The position numbers were made by a program, and so were the translations under genes. Positions 51,990 through 61,436 of a stretch of 64,000 nucleotides of DNA are shown here, piece after piece. A model generated the notes under the pieces. The model did not search any database. It was not told where the DNA came from and saw nothing but the letters and a program-made list of their open reading frames with translations. The stretch's first letter is position 1; each line of letters opens with the position of its first letter. The stretch comes from a bacterium (GTDB lineage Bacteria > Pseudomonadota > Alphaproteobacteria > Caulobacterales > Caulobacteraceae), in NCBI GenBank assembly GCA_030824495.1, contig JAVBXP010000084.1, positions 1-64,000 on the forward strand. Direction: 5' to 3'.

Positions 51990-52819
51990 GGCTCGCGCCT
52001 CTGATAGATCCTGTCCTCGCTGACGAAGTCGGAGAACGAGGCGGCGTGCGCCGAAAACCTCAGGCTCTCCTTCGATCCCAGCCCGAGGAATCCCTTGCGA
52101 GCAAGCGAGTCCTTAAACAGTCCGAGCGCACGGTCCTGCAGATCCCGATCAAAATAGATCAGGACGTTGCGGCAGGAGATGAGATGCATCTCGGCAAACA
52201 CGGCGTCGGTGACCAGGCTGTGGTCTGAGAAAACGACACGGCTGCGCAAGGTTTTGTCAAAAACCGCCCGCCCATAGTCGGCCGTATAGTAGTCCGAGAG
52301 CGAGGACTTGGCCCCGGACTTCTGGTGGTTCGCGGTGAACTTCTGAATCTGCTCGAGCGGATAGACGCCGGCCTCGGCCGCCTGCAGCGCCGCCGGATTG
52401 ATGTCAGTGGCGTAGAACAGGGTGCGCTGGTCGAGACCTTCTTCGCGAAACAGGATCGCGAGCGAATAGAGTTCTTCACCGTTGCTGCAGCCGGCGATCC
52501 AGACTTTCAGCGACGGATAGGTCCGCAGATGAGGCAGGACCTTCTCACGCAGCGCGCGATAGTAGGACGGGTCCCGGAACATCTCGCTTACCTGCACCGT
52601 CAGGTAGTTGAGCAATCGCGGAACGGTGTCTGGATTGTGGAGGAGACTGTCCTGCATCGCCGAGATGGAGCTGAAGCCAAGCTGCGCCCTCGCCTGCAGC
52701 AGACGCCGTTTGATTGACGCCCCTGCATAGTGGCGGAAGTCGTAGTGGTAGCGCTGATAGAGCGCCTCCAGCAGGAGCGGAATCTCAATATCTTCAACGC
52801 TGTCGCGCACTGACGTCAC
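51986..52819 (-). CDS. CheR-type methyltransferase
   Basis: A 277-residue SAM-dependent glutamate methyltransferase, with the N-terminal helical CheR domain (about 10-75) and the SAM site IAGCSNGEELYSLAI. The C-terminal residues ISCRNVLIYFDRDLQ are characteristic. I use GTG at 52819, which overlaps the hybrid-kinase stop by four bases (GTGA), in place of the long upstream frame that shadows the kinase gene. Confidence 0.9.
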   Translation of the reverse strand: MTSVRDSVEDIEIPLLLEALYQRYHYDFRHYAGASIKRRLLQARAQLGFSSISAMQDSLLHNPDTVPRLLNYLTVQVSEMFRDPSYYRALREKVLPHLRTYPSLKVWIAGCSNGEELYSLAILFREEGLDQRTLFYATDINPAALQAAEAGVYPLEQIQKFTANHQKSGAKSSLSDYYTADYGRAVFDKTLRSRVVFSDHSLVTDAVFAEMHLISCRNVLIYFDRDLQDRALGLFKDSLARKGFLGLGSKESLRFSAHAASFSDFVSEDRIYQRREP

Positions 52820-55800
52820 CGCGGCATCCAAACCCGGACAAGGGAGAGCAACTTGTCCACATCGATGGGTTTGGCCATGTAGTCGTTTGCCCCAGCGTCG
52901 ATACACCGCTCCTGGTCGTCGGGCATCGCTTTGGCGGTCAGCATGACGATCGGCAACTTGGCCCACTGGCGTTCGCTGCGGATCTTCCGGGTCGCGGTGA
53001 GGCCGTCCATGACAGGCATCATCACGTCCATCAGCACCAGATCGATGGTTCCCGAGGCGTCCTGGCCTTGCAGGGCCTCGATCGCCTCCTGGCCATTTCT
53101 GGCGATCTGAACGATGGCGCCGCGCGGCTCAAGCACGCTGGACAGCGAGTACACATTGCGGATGTCGTCCTCGACGATGAGGATGCGGCGCCCCTCGAGA
53201 ACGGCGTCTCGATTGCGCGCCTTCTGGATCATCTTCTGCTGCTCGGGCGGCAGTTCCGCCACCACCTGGTGCAGGAAGAGCGACACCTCGTCGAGGAGAC
53301 GTTCCGGCGATTTCGCGCCTTTGATGATGATCGAATTCGAATAGCGGCGGAGCTGCTGCTCATCGTCGGCCGAGAGGTCGTGGCCAGTGTAGACGATGAC
53401 CGGCGGATAGGCGTGATCCCCCTGGCTCAAGGTTTCGAGCAGCGAGAAGCCTGAGGCGTCCGGCAGCGAGAGATCGAGGACCATGCAATCGAAGGTCTGG
53501 CGCCGAAGTTCTTCCAGGCACTCGGCGGCGGTGCCGACCCCCACCGTCTGAACATCGCGCGAGGCGAGCAGTCGGCCGACGGCGTCACGCTGAACCGCAT
53601 CGTCTTCGACGATCAGCACCCGGCGCATGGTCGTCGTCAGTCGCGCCTCAAGGGTCTGTAGCAACTGGGCCAGCGCGTCGCGTTCGACCGGCTTTACGAG
53701 ATAGCCCACCGCGCCCAGCGACAACGCCGTCTGGCTGTGGTCGGCGGCCGAGACGACGTGAATAGGTATGTGGCGGGTCTGATCATCGCGCTTCAGACGA
53801 TCCAGAACCGTGAGGCCGGATTCATCGGGCAACCCGACATCGAGGACGACGGCGCTGGGCTTGAATTCCTTAGCCAGGTTGAGGGCTTCCTCGGCCGTGC
53901 CGGCGAGAATGCACTGGAAGCCCATCTCTCGCGACAAGTCGCGCACGATAGCGGCGAAAGCCTCGTCGTCTTCGATCACCAGAAGCAGCCGCCGCGCGTC
54001 GATGAGGACGTTGCGATCGTCCTCCAGCTTCTCGCGCAGGCCTCGCCGCAGCTTGATGGGTTCAGCCGCCGCGGGTCCAGGCTCATTCGACCGGGGCGCC
54101 ACAGCCGCATCCCGAGGCGCGACCTGTGCCGGATCATAGGCCAGGGGAATGGTGATGGTGAAGGTGCTGCCCTCCCCGGGGCTACTCTGCAGCGTGATGG
54201 CGCCGCCGAGCAGGCGGGCCAGCTCCCGTGAGATGGAAAGTCCAAGACCCGTGCCGCCGTACTTGCGGCTCGTGGTCCCGTCAGCCTGGCGGAAAGCCTC
54301 GAAGATACTCTCCTGGTGCGCCGGCGAGATGCCGATGCCGGTGTCCTTGACGGCCAGGGCCAAGTGGTCCTCGCCGACCATCGCAATGTCCAGGCGCACG
54401 CTGCCTGCCTCAGTGAACTTGAAGGCGTTGGAGAGCAGGTTCTTCAGAACCTGCTCCAGCCGTTGGCGATCAGTCTCGATGGCCGTGGGGCAGTCATCAG
54501 CAATCCCCACTTCAAGCGCGACTTTGCGCTCGTCGGCGACCGGCTGGAACAGTTGGCGGATGTCGTTGGCCAGACGCTGCAGCGAGACAGCTTCGGGGTG
54601 GATCTGAATATGACCCGCCTCGATCTTGGAGAGGTCGAGGATGTCATTGATCAGGGTGAGCAGATCGTCGCCGGAAGCCCGAATGGTCCGAGCGTACTTG
54701 ACCTGTTCGGCCGTAAGATTTCCGTCAGCGTTGTCGCCGAGCAATTTCGACAGAATCAACAACGAGTTCAGCGGCGTACGCAATTCGTGCGACATGTTCG
54801 CCAAGAAGTCGGACTTGTACTGGCTGGCCTGTTCGAGCTCGCGGGCCTTCAGCTGAACCGCGGCGCTCGTGCGTTCGAGATCGTCGCGCTGCGCCTCGAG
54901 GGTTTGGGCCTGCTCCTCAAGCTGGCTGTTTGTCTGCTCCAGCTCGACCTGCTGCTGCTCAAGCCGCACCTGCGACTCCTTCAGAGCCTTGCCATGCTCC
55001 TCCAGCTCTTCGTTGGAGACGCGGAGCTCCTCGCTTTGAACCTGCAGTTCCTCGGCCTGGCGCTGCGTTTCGTCCAGAGCGTCCCGCAACTGGGTCCGAT
55101 AGCGCGCCGAGCGCAATGCGATCCCAATCGCGCCGGCCGACTGATCCAGCAGTTCCAGCACGCGATCGTCCACCGAATGGAGGAAGCCAAGCTCGATCAC
55201 CGCATTGACCATCTCATTGGCGCGCGCCGGAACGATCACCAGATGCTTCGGCTTGTCGGAACCAAGCGCCGAGCCGATGGTCATATAGCCTTCGGGTACG
55301 TCGCGAATGATGCTCGCCCGTCCCTCGGCGGCGACCTTGCCGAGCAGCCCTTCCTTCAAGGCGAACCCCAGCGGCATATCCGCGTCGCCAGGCACCCCGA
55401 GTGTCGCCACACGCCGGTATAGCCCCTGCTCGCCCTTGAATAGCGCGCCCGCCTGGAAGCCAAGGTATTGGGCCAGGAAAGCCAGAATGCTGTCGGCCAC
55501 CTGCTCGACCGACTTGTCGCCCATCATGGCGTTGGCGAGCCCAACCTCGCCTGCCTGCAGCCATTGCTGACGCGCCCGGGCATTGGCGCTCCGCCGGATC
55601 ATGATGAACACCAGGACCGTCAGCACCGCGCCCAACAGGCCAGATATGATGCCGCTGGCCCGGGCCGTTTCGAAGGCGCGATCCATCTCGGCGATCCGGA
55701 TTTCGCGCAACCTCTGTTCCTCTTGGCGCATGAGGTCGGCTTGCGAACGGATCGCGTCCATCTCGAACTTGCCACGGTCGGTGTTGACCAAGGCGAGCGC

Positions 55801-56241
55801 GGCCTCCGCCCCCTTGATCCTGCGTAGATCGATCGTCTCGCCGAGCTCCCCAAGCTTGGCGTCGAGATGGCGTCTGAGCTGAACGATGTTTCTCTGCTGA
55901 GCCGCATTGTCGCCGGTCAGCGAGGCCACCGTGTCGAGGCGCGAACCGACGGCGGCCACCGCCTCATTGTAGGGCGCCAAGTACTTGTCGTTGCCGGTCA
56001 GGAGATAGCCGCGCTGCCCGGTCTCAGCGTCCTGCATGGTCGAGATGAGCTTATCCAGCGCGACGAGCACCGTGTGCGAATGGAGGATCTTCTGTTGGTT
56101 TTCCCGCAGGACCTGAACGTTGAGATACGCAATGGCGCCGCTGATCAGGAAAAACGCCAAGACCGCAGCCAGGCCTATGTTCGCCCACGCCGCTGCAACG
56201 GACTTGGCGTTCGATCCGGGACGGTTTGTGGTCTGCGGCAT
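52816..56241 (-). CDS. Hybrid sensor histidine kinase, CHASE3-GAF-HisKA-HATPase-three receivers
   Basis: A 1,141-residue membrane kinase. Two membrane helices (about 19-43 and 198-216) frame a periplasmic CHASE3 domain (44-190, with DAETGQRGYLLTG). Then follow a GAF domain (about 240-385), a long coiled coil (390-475), the H-box with His485 (SHELRTP), an ATPase domain (600-700; FKFTEAG, DTGIGISP, GTGLGLSI), and three receivers with acceptors Asp801, Asp923 and Asp1072. The CheR and CheB genes and receiver-kinase are translationally coupled after it. Signal unknown. Confidence 0.93.
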   Translation of the reverse strand: MPQTTNRPGSNAKSVAAAWANIGLAAVLAFFLISGAIAYLNVQVLRENQQKILHSHTVLVALDKLISTMQDAETGQRGYLLTGNDKYLAPYNEAVAAVGSRLDTVASLTGDNAAQQRNIVQLRRHLDAKLGELGETIDLRRIKGAEAALALVNTDRGKFEMDAIRSQADLMRQEEQRLREIRIAEMDRAFETARASGIISGLLGAVLTVLVFIMIRRSANARARQQWLQAGEVGLANAMMGDKSVEQVADSILAFLAQYLGFQAGALFKGEQGLYRRVATLGVPGDADMPLGFALKEGLLGKVAAEGRASIIRDVPEGYMTIGSALGSDKPKHLVIVPARANEMVNAVIELGFLHSVDDRVLELLDQSAGAIGIALRSARYRTQLRDALDETQRQAEELQVQSEELRVSNEELEEHGKALKESQVRLEQQQVELEQTNSQLEEQAQTLEAQRDDLERTSAAVQLKARELEQASQYKSDFLANMSHELRTPLNSLLILSKLLGDNADGNLTAEQVKYARTIRASGDDLLTLINDILDLSKIEAGHIQIHPEAVSLQRLANDIRQLFQPVADERKVALEVGIADDCPTAIETDRQRLEQVLKNLLSNAFKFTEAGSVRLDIAMVGEDHLALAVKDTGIGISPAHQESIFEAFRQADGTTSRKYGGTGLGLSISRELARLLGGAITLQSSPGEGSTFTITIPLAYDPAQVAPRDAAVAPRSNEPGPAAAEPIKLRRGLREKLEDDRNVLIDARRLLLVIEDDEAFAAIVRDLSREMGFQCILAGTAEEALNLAKEFKPSAVVLDVGLPDESGLTVLDRLKRDDQTRHIPIHVVSAADHSQTALSLGAVGYLVKPVERDALAQLLQTLEARLTTTMRRVLIVEDDAVQRDAVGRLLASRDVQTVGVGTAAECLEELRRQTFDCMVLDLSLPDASGFSLLETLSQGDHAYPPVIVYTGHDLSADDEQQLRRYSNSIIIKGAKSPERLLDEVSLFLHQVVAELPPEQQKMIQKARNRDAVLEGRRILIVEDDIRNVYSLSSVLEPRGAIVQIARNGQEAIEALQGQDASGTIDLVLMDVMMPVMDGLTATRKIRSERQWAKLPIVMLTAKAMPDDQERCIDAGANDYMAKPIDVDKLLSLVRVWMPR

Positions 56242-56421
56242 TCGTACCTCGGCTGGACGACGGCGTCTTGCCTAGCGGCAATCGGACCGAACAATCAACC
56301 GAGGATGAAAGCTTTGCAGTTCAATAGGCTGGGAGCGGGATGGCGCGGCGTCAAATCGTCCATTTTACGGTTCGTGAGGGTCGGGATCCCCACATAGGAG
56401 TCGCTCCCCGCACGAGATCGG

Positions 56422-57954
56422 CTAATGCCCGCCGGCCGGCCCTGCGGCGCGCTTGGGGCGCGGCGCCAGCCAGATCGTCGTCGCGGCGACGGCGAAGACC
56501 CCGGCCGTAGCCAGGAACATCTGGTTCGTCGACAGCATCACCGCCTGGGTCTGCACCAGGCCCTCGAGTTGGCCCAGCGCCTGGCCGGGCGAGAAACCCT
56601 GGCTGGTCATCCCGTCCAGCGCCGCCTGCGGCTGGTTCAGCGCCCCGACCAGGTCGGCACGCTTGGCGCTGGCGTTGCTTTCCCAGGCCGTCGTCATGAT
56701 CGAGGTTGCGAACGCTCCCGCCACGACCCGCAGGAAGTTGGCGATACCGGCCGCCGCCGCCGTCTCCTCTTCGTCAACCGCGCCGAGCGCGATGCTCTGG
56801 GTCGGAATGAAGAAGAACGGCATGGCGAAGCCCAGCGCCAGTTGAGGCCAGACGATCGACATGAAGTCGGCGCCGGTGTCGAAGTGGCTGCGCCAGATGG
56901 CGACGCCGGCCATCCAGAACACGCCGAATGAGACCAGCGCCCGTGGATCGCGCCTCGCGACCTGACTGGCGACAATGGGCGACATCACCACCGCAAGCAC
57001 GCCCTGGAATGCTGCGGCGTAGCCGGCCCAGGTAGCCGTGTAGCCCATGTTGGTCTGCAGCCAGAGCGGCAGGAGCACAACGCTGGCGAAGAACGCCCCG
57101 AAGGTGAGGCTGAGCGTGGTCACCCCTATGGAGAACCCCCTGTGGCGAAACACCCGCAGGTTCACGATGGGGTTCTGCGCGGTCAGCTCCCAGATCAGGA
57201 AGGCGGCGAAGCCGATGGCCGCGACGATGGACAGGACAATGATGGTCGGCGAGGCGAACCAGTCCAGCTCCTTGCCCTTGTCGAGCATGATCTGCAGCGA
57301 GCCGACCCATAGGATCAGCAGGCCCAGCCCCACATAGTCGACCGGCACGCGGCGGGTCGGCCCCTGGTGCTTGAGCAGCGCACGATAGGCGAGGAACGCC
57401 ACGCCGAAGGCGACCGGGATATTGATGAAGAAGATCCAGTGCCAGCCGATGCTGTCGGAGATCGTGCCGCCCAGGATCGGCCCGGCGATCGGCCCGACCA
57501 CCGTGGTCATGCTCCATAGGCCAAGCGCCTGAGGCGCCTTCTCCTTGGGGAAGATCTGCAGCAGCAGGGTCTGCGACATCGGCATGATCGGGCCGCCGCA
57601 CAGGCCTTGGAGCACCCGGGCGAACACCAGGAAGCCGAAGGTCGGCGCAAGCCCGCAGAGGATGGAGAAGATCCCGAAACCGACCAGTCCGAAGACGAAG
57701 ACCTTCACAGCTCCGAACCGCTGGGCCAGCCACCCGGAAAGCGGCACGGTGATCGCCTCGGCCACCGCATAGGAGGTGATGACCCATGTGCCCTGGCTGG
57801 GCGAAACCGCTAGGCCGCCGGCGATATGCGGCACGGCGACATTGGCGATGGTGATGTCCAGCACCACCATGAAGTTGGCCAGGCCGAGCAGCAGCCCGGT
57901 CACCAGCAGCGCCATCCCAGTCAGGGGCGCCGGCGTCGATTGGCTCTGGCTCAC
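56422..57954 (-). CDS. DHA2-type (EmrB/QacA) MFS multidrug exporter
   Basis: A 510-residue membrane protein with about 14 helices. It carries the DHA2 signatures LDITIANVAVPHIAGGL and PLSGWLAQRFGAVKV, and GGPIMPMSQTLLLQIFPKEKAPQALGLWSM in helix 4. Together with the HlyD and NodT-like genes upstream in the same operon it forms a complete tripartite pump across both membranes. Ten bases separate it from the HlyD-like gene. Confidence 0.92.
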   Translation of the reverse strand: MSQSQSTPAPLTGMALLVTGLLLGLANFMVVLDITIANVAVPHIAGGLAVSPSQGTWVITSYAVAEAITVPLSGWLAQRFGAVKVFVFGLVGFGIFSILCGLAPTFGFLVFARVLQGLCGGPIMPMSQTLLLQIFPKEKAPQALGLWSMTTVVGPIAGPILGGTISDSIGWHWIFFINIPVAFGVAFLAYRALLKHQGPTRRVPVDYVGLGLLILWVGSLQIMLDKGKELDWFASPTIIVLSIVAAIGFAAFLIWELTAQNPIVNLRVFRHRGFSIGVTTLSLTFGAFFASVVLLPLWLQTNMGYTATWAGYAAAFQGVLAVVMSPIVASQVARRDPRALVSFGVFWMAGVAIWRSHFDTGADFMSIVWPQLALGFAMPFFFIPTQSIALGAVDEEETAAAAGIANFLRVVAGAFATSIMTTAWESNASAKRADLVGALNQPQAALDGMTSQGFSPGQALGQLEGLVQTQAVMLSTNQMFLATAGVFAVAATTIWLAPRPKRAAGPAGGH

Positions 57955-57964
57955 CAGCGCGATC

Positions 57965-59119
57965 CTACTTGGAGACGTCGATCACGGCGTCCATGGAGAG
58001 GCCGACCCTGAGCGGATGCTCGGAGAGCTCCTTGGGGTCGAGGGTGATGCGGACCGGGACGCGCTGGACCACCTTGATCCAGTTGCCGGTGGCGTTCTGG
58101 GCCGGGATTAGCGCAAAGGCCGAGCCGGTGCCGCCGGCCAGGCCCGAGACCTTGCCGTGGAACTTCACGCCCTTGCCGTAGAGGTCGCTGGTCAGTTCGA
58201 CGCTCTGGCCGGGCCGCACCTTGCGCAACTGCACTTCCTTGAAGTTGGCGTCCACATAGGCGGTCTGGATCGGGACAATGCTCATCACCGCCGCGCCATT
58301 GGCGACCTTCTGGCCCACCACCACGGTCTTGCGGGCGACAACGCCATCGACGGGCGAGCGAATGGTGGTGCGAGCCAGGTCCAGCTCGGCCTGGGCCAGC
58401 TTGGCGCGGGCTGCGGCCACCTCGGGATTGCCCTCGACGGTGGTCCCGGCGACCAGGACGTTGGCGGCCTTCTGCTGGCCGGCCGACTGCGCCGCGGTGG
58501 CGCGCGCCTGGGCCAGTCCCGCCTGGGCCGCGGCCAGCGCCGCCTTGGCCGCCTGGAAGCGGTTGTCTGCCTGAGTCAGCTCATCGCCTGACACCGCGCC
58601 CGAGGCTGACAGATTGCGACGACGGCCAAACTCCACCTCGGCCCGGGCGAAGTCGGACTTGGCGCCGGCCAGCATGGCCTCGGCCCGCGCGACGTCGGCG
58701 CTGCGCGCTGCGGTCTGTGCGCCCAATGCCTCGTCATTGGCGAAATACTGCCCCACCCGCCGCTCAGCCTGGCCGAGTTCAGCGCGGGCGCGGTCGAGCG
58801 CCAGTTGATAATCGGCCGGGTCGATGAGCGCGATGACCTGCCCCTTCTTGACCACAGCCGTCTCGCCAACCGGCGTCGCCACGATCGGCCCGGCGACCAG
58901 CGCCGTCACCTGGGCGGTGTCGGCGTTGACATAGGCGTTGTCGGTCGCAACGTGGCGCGAGCCGACGAGCACCCAATAGAGCCCCCAGATCAGGCCGGCG
59001 GCGATGACCACGCCGCCCAGGATCAGGAACAGGCGCTTTCGTCGCGTGCCATTGGCGGCCGTCGAGGAAGCGGGCGCGGCGGCCACGGCTTGAGGCTTTG
59101 ATCCGATATCGTCGGGCAT
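57965..59119 (-). CDS. HlyD/EmrA family membrane-fusion protein
   Basis: A 384-residue periplasmic adaptor with one N-terminal membrane helix (about 30-52). It has the biotinyl-lipoyl half-motifs NAYVNADTAQVTALVAGPIV and DLARTTIRSPVDGVVARKTVVVGQKV, on either side of a long coiled-coil hairpin (about 110-225). It links the DHA2 exporter to the NodT-like channel. Coiled coil length is typical for EmrA. Confidence 0.92.
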   Translation of the reverse strand: MPDDIGSKPQAVAAAPASSTAANGTRRKRLFLILGGVVIAAGLIWGLYWVLVGSRHVATDNAYVNADTAQVTALVAGPIVATPVGETAVVKKGQVIALIDPADYQLALDRARAELGQAERRVGQYFANDEALGAQTAARSADVARAEAMLAGAKSDFARAEVEFGRRRNLSASGAVSGDELTQADNRFQAAKAALAAAQAGLAQARATAAQSAGQQKAANVLVAGTTVEGNPEVAAARAKLAQAELDLARTTIRSPVDGVVARKTVVVGQKVANGAAVMSIVPIQTAYVDANFKEVQLRKVRPGQSVELTSDLYGKGVKFHGKVSGLAGGTGSAFALIPAQNATGNWIKVVQRVPVRITLDPKELSEHPLRVGLSMDAVIDVSK

Positions 59120-59155
59120 GGGAGGTCTTTCCGGGGAGGACGGAAACGGTTGGGG

Positions 59156-60568
59156 TCAGGCGGCTCGAAATCCGCCGCCGAGGGCGCGGACCAGAGCTGC
59201 ATCAAGGGTCAGAGCGCGCGATTCCAGATCAGCGGCGGCGCGCCTCTGCAGGATCACGGCGTTCTCGGCGGTCAGGACCGAGGTGTAGGAGTCGAGGCCG
59301 CCCTCGTAGCGCATCTTGGCGATGCGATAGGCTTCCTCGCCCTTGGCCAGGGCCTGGCGGGCGGCGGTCAGCCGGATCGCCAAGGCGCGCTCACTGACGG
59401 CGGCGTCGGCCACTTCCTTCAGCGCCTGGACGAGGGTGGCGTCATAGGCGGCGACGGCGGAGTCGTACTCGGCCCGCGCGCCACGATAGGCGCCGGAAAG
59501 CCGGCCGCCCTGGAAGATCGGCAAGCTGAGCGCGAGCCCCGCCTGCCCGATGTCCGATCCACTGTCGGTCAGCAGATCCAGGCCCAGCGACTGAGCGCCG
59601 ATGAAGCCGGCAAGATTCACATTTGGATAGAAGGACTTGCGCGCCACATCTATGCGCTTTTCGGCCGCTTCGGCTCGCAGCCGCGCTGCGGCGATGTCGG
59701 GACGGCGGCCCAGCAGATCGGCCGCCAGGTTCGCCGGAAGTCCAAAGTCGCGCATCGCGGGCGCCGCAGGCCGGGCGATGGCCAAGCCCCGGTCCGGGCC
59801 GGCGCCAAGCAGCGCGGCGATCTGGTCGCGGGCCAGGCCCACCTGCTCCTCGGATGCGGCCAGTTCCTGGTCGGCGCTGGCCAGGCCGGATTCGGCTTGC
59901 CGCAACTCGCCCTGATTGGCCGCGCCGTTTTCGACCCGTTGAGCCACCAGCTTGCGGGTCGCCTCGCGGTTGGCCTGGGCCTGACGGGCGGCCTCCTCGC
60001 TGGCGAAGGCGCGGGAGAGTTCGGCGTAGGCGCCGACCACCGAGGTCGTCAGCAATAGCTGCGCCTGAGCCGCGTCCATCTCGGCGGCGGTCGCTTCGGA
60101 GGTCGCGGCGGCCAGGGCCGCACGGTTCTTGCCCCAGAGATCGAGGTCGAACGACAGGTCCAGGGTCGCCCGGCCGGTGTCGTTGTAGCCTTGCGGCACG
60201 AACTCCGGCGGGATGCCGTTGTTGTAGCTCTGCTTGGCCTGAGCGGCCTGGGCGTTGAGGCTGGCGCTGGGCAGCAAGGCCGCGCGGCTTTGCTGAGCCC
60301 GCGCCTGGGCCGCCCTCACCCGGGCCTGCGCCTGGACGAGGCTGGGCGATCCAGCCAGCGCCTCATCGACCAAGGCGTCCAGCTGGGCGTCGCCGTAGCT
60401 CTTCCACCATTGGTCAGCCGGCCACTCGCTGGCGGGGGCGTCGAAGCTCGAGGTTGCAGCATAGGCCTGCGCGGGCCGGACCTGGGGGGGCGGGCCCAGG
60501 TTCGGTACGGCCGCGCAGCCCGCCAAAAGGAGGGCCGCCGTCACAGGGGGGAGAATCAGGCGTGCCAT
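59156..60568 (-). CDS. NodT-family outer-membrane efflux lipoprotein
   Basis: A 470-residue TolC-type outer-membrane channel with lipobox LAGC (Cys18). It contains two homologous halves rich in Ala, Gln and Leu, each a coiled-coil pair, with QALKEVADAAV and DLLGRRPDIAAARLRAEAAEKRI as typical family segments. It heads the operon nodT-like, HlyD-like, DHA2 and faces the tetR gene across two operator-like sites. Confidence 0.93.
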   Translation of the reverse strand: MARLILPPVTAALLLAGCAAVPNLGPPPQVRPAQAYAATSSFDAPASEWPADQWWKSYGDAQLDALVDEALAGSPSLVQAQARVRAAQARAQQSRAALLPSASLNAQAAQAKQSYNNGIPPEFVPQGYNDTGRATLDLSFDLDLWGKNRAALAAATSEATAAEMDAAQAQLLLTTSVVGAYAELSRAFASEEAARQAQANREATRKLVAQRVENGAANQGELRQAESGLASADQELAASEEQVGLARDQIAALLGAGPDRGLAIARPAAPAMRDFGLPANLAADLLGRRPDIAAARLRAEAAEKRIDVARKSFYPNVNLAGFIGAQSLGLDLLTDSGSDIGQAGLALSLPIFQGGRLSGAYRGARAEYDSAVAAYDATLVQALKEVADAAVSERALAIRLTAARQALAKGEEAYRIAKMRYEGGLDSYTSVLTAENAVILQRRAAADLESRALTLDAALVRALGGGFRAA

Positions 60569-60610
60569 GCCGCGTCTCGAAATCGACTAGAGAAAAGTAC
60601 CGGCTAGAAA

Positions 60611-60675
60611 ACCGTACGGTACGGTCATATGTTCCTCGCACTAGACCGCGTCAAGCGCAAACCGTACAGGATGGT
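60611..60675. promoter_or_regulatory. Divergent efflux/tetR promoter with two operator copies
   Basis: The 15-base perfect dyad ACCGTACGGTACGGT (60611-60625) and its imperfect repeat ACCGTACAGGATGGT (60661-60675) start exactly 50 bases apart. For the minus strand, TTGACG (60649-60654) and CATATG (60626-60631) form a -35/-10 pair with a 17-base spacer, and the first dyad sits just after the -10 box. A TetR dimer at both sites would shut the efflux operon and its own gene. Confidence 0.75.
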
Positions 60676-60678
60676 CAG

Positions 60679-61311
60679 ATGACAGCCCCGGCTCAGAGCA
60701 AGCGTGAGGAACGCCGCGACGAACGCCGCGACGGCATTCTCGACGTCGGGCGCGACTGCTTCCTGGTCGATGGCTATGCGGCCACCTCGATGTCCAGCAT
60801 CGCGGCGCGCCTCGGCGGTTCGAAGGGCACGCTCTACAACTACTTCAAGTCCAAGGAAGAACTGTTCGAGGCGGTGATGCAGCGCCAGTGCGGCGCGCTC
60901 GCCGAGACGCTGTTCGACGTTACCGACGATGGCGAAGCCCCGCGTGAGCGGCTGGAACACTTCGCCAGCGCCTTCCTGAAACTGCTGCTGACTCCCGAAT
61001 CGCTCGGCATGCACCGCGTGGTGGTGGGCGAGAGCGGACGCTTCCCGGAACTTGGCCGCATGTTCTACGACATGGGCCCCAAGGTGATCCTGACTAAGAT
61101 CGCCAACTACCTCTCCGACCTCATGGATCAGGGCGTGATGCGCCGCGCCGACCCGCTTGTCGCCGCCCAGCAGTTCAAGGACCTGACCATCTCCGGCGTC
61201 CTGCAGCCGCGCACCTGGGGCGTGATCTCCGGCGACATGACCGACGCCGAGGTCGAGGACCAGGTCAACAACGCCGTCGACACCTTCCTGCGCGCCTACC
61301 GGCCGGACTAA
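60679..61311 (+). CDS. TetR family repressor of the efflux operon
   Basis: A 210-residue regulator with an N-terminal helix-turn-helix (ERRDGILDVGRDCFLVDGYAATSMSSIAARLGGSKGTLYNYFKSKEELF) and an alpha-helical ligand-binding C-terminus. It is divergent from the tripartite efflux operon, with operator copies in the 110-base spacer, so it most likely represses both and is released by a pump substrate. ATG at 60679 follows the second operator by three bases. The longer upstream frame crosses the promoter and is unlikely. Confidence 0.9.
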   Translation: MTAPAQSKREERRDERRDGILDVGRDCFLVDGYAATSMSSIAARLGGSKGTLYNYFKSKEELFEAVMQRQCGALAETLFDVTDDGEAPRERLEHFASAFLKLLLTPESLGMHRVVVGESGRFPELGRMFYDMGPKVILTKIANYLSDLMDQGVMRRADPLVAAQQFKDLTISGVLQPRTWGVISGDMTDAEVEDQVNNAVDTFLRAYRPD

Positions 61312-61436
61312 GCGCTCGTCCAAGACTGAGCGCGCGCCAAGCGCTTCAGATCACAGATGGAACAGTTTGATCCCGCTTGATGGAGCCGAAACGAGCGCCT
61401 GGCGTTTGCCGCAGACGCTCGTCGAGGTGATCTGCC

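Noticed and set aside
56297-56323. A TGAAC-N17-CGGTT element upstream of the hybrid kinase that resembles a general-stress sigma promoter
   Set aside because: Two mismatches to the GGAAC...CGTT consensus in such a short pattern make chance likely.
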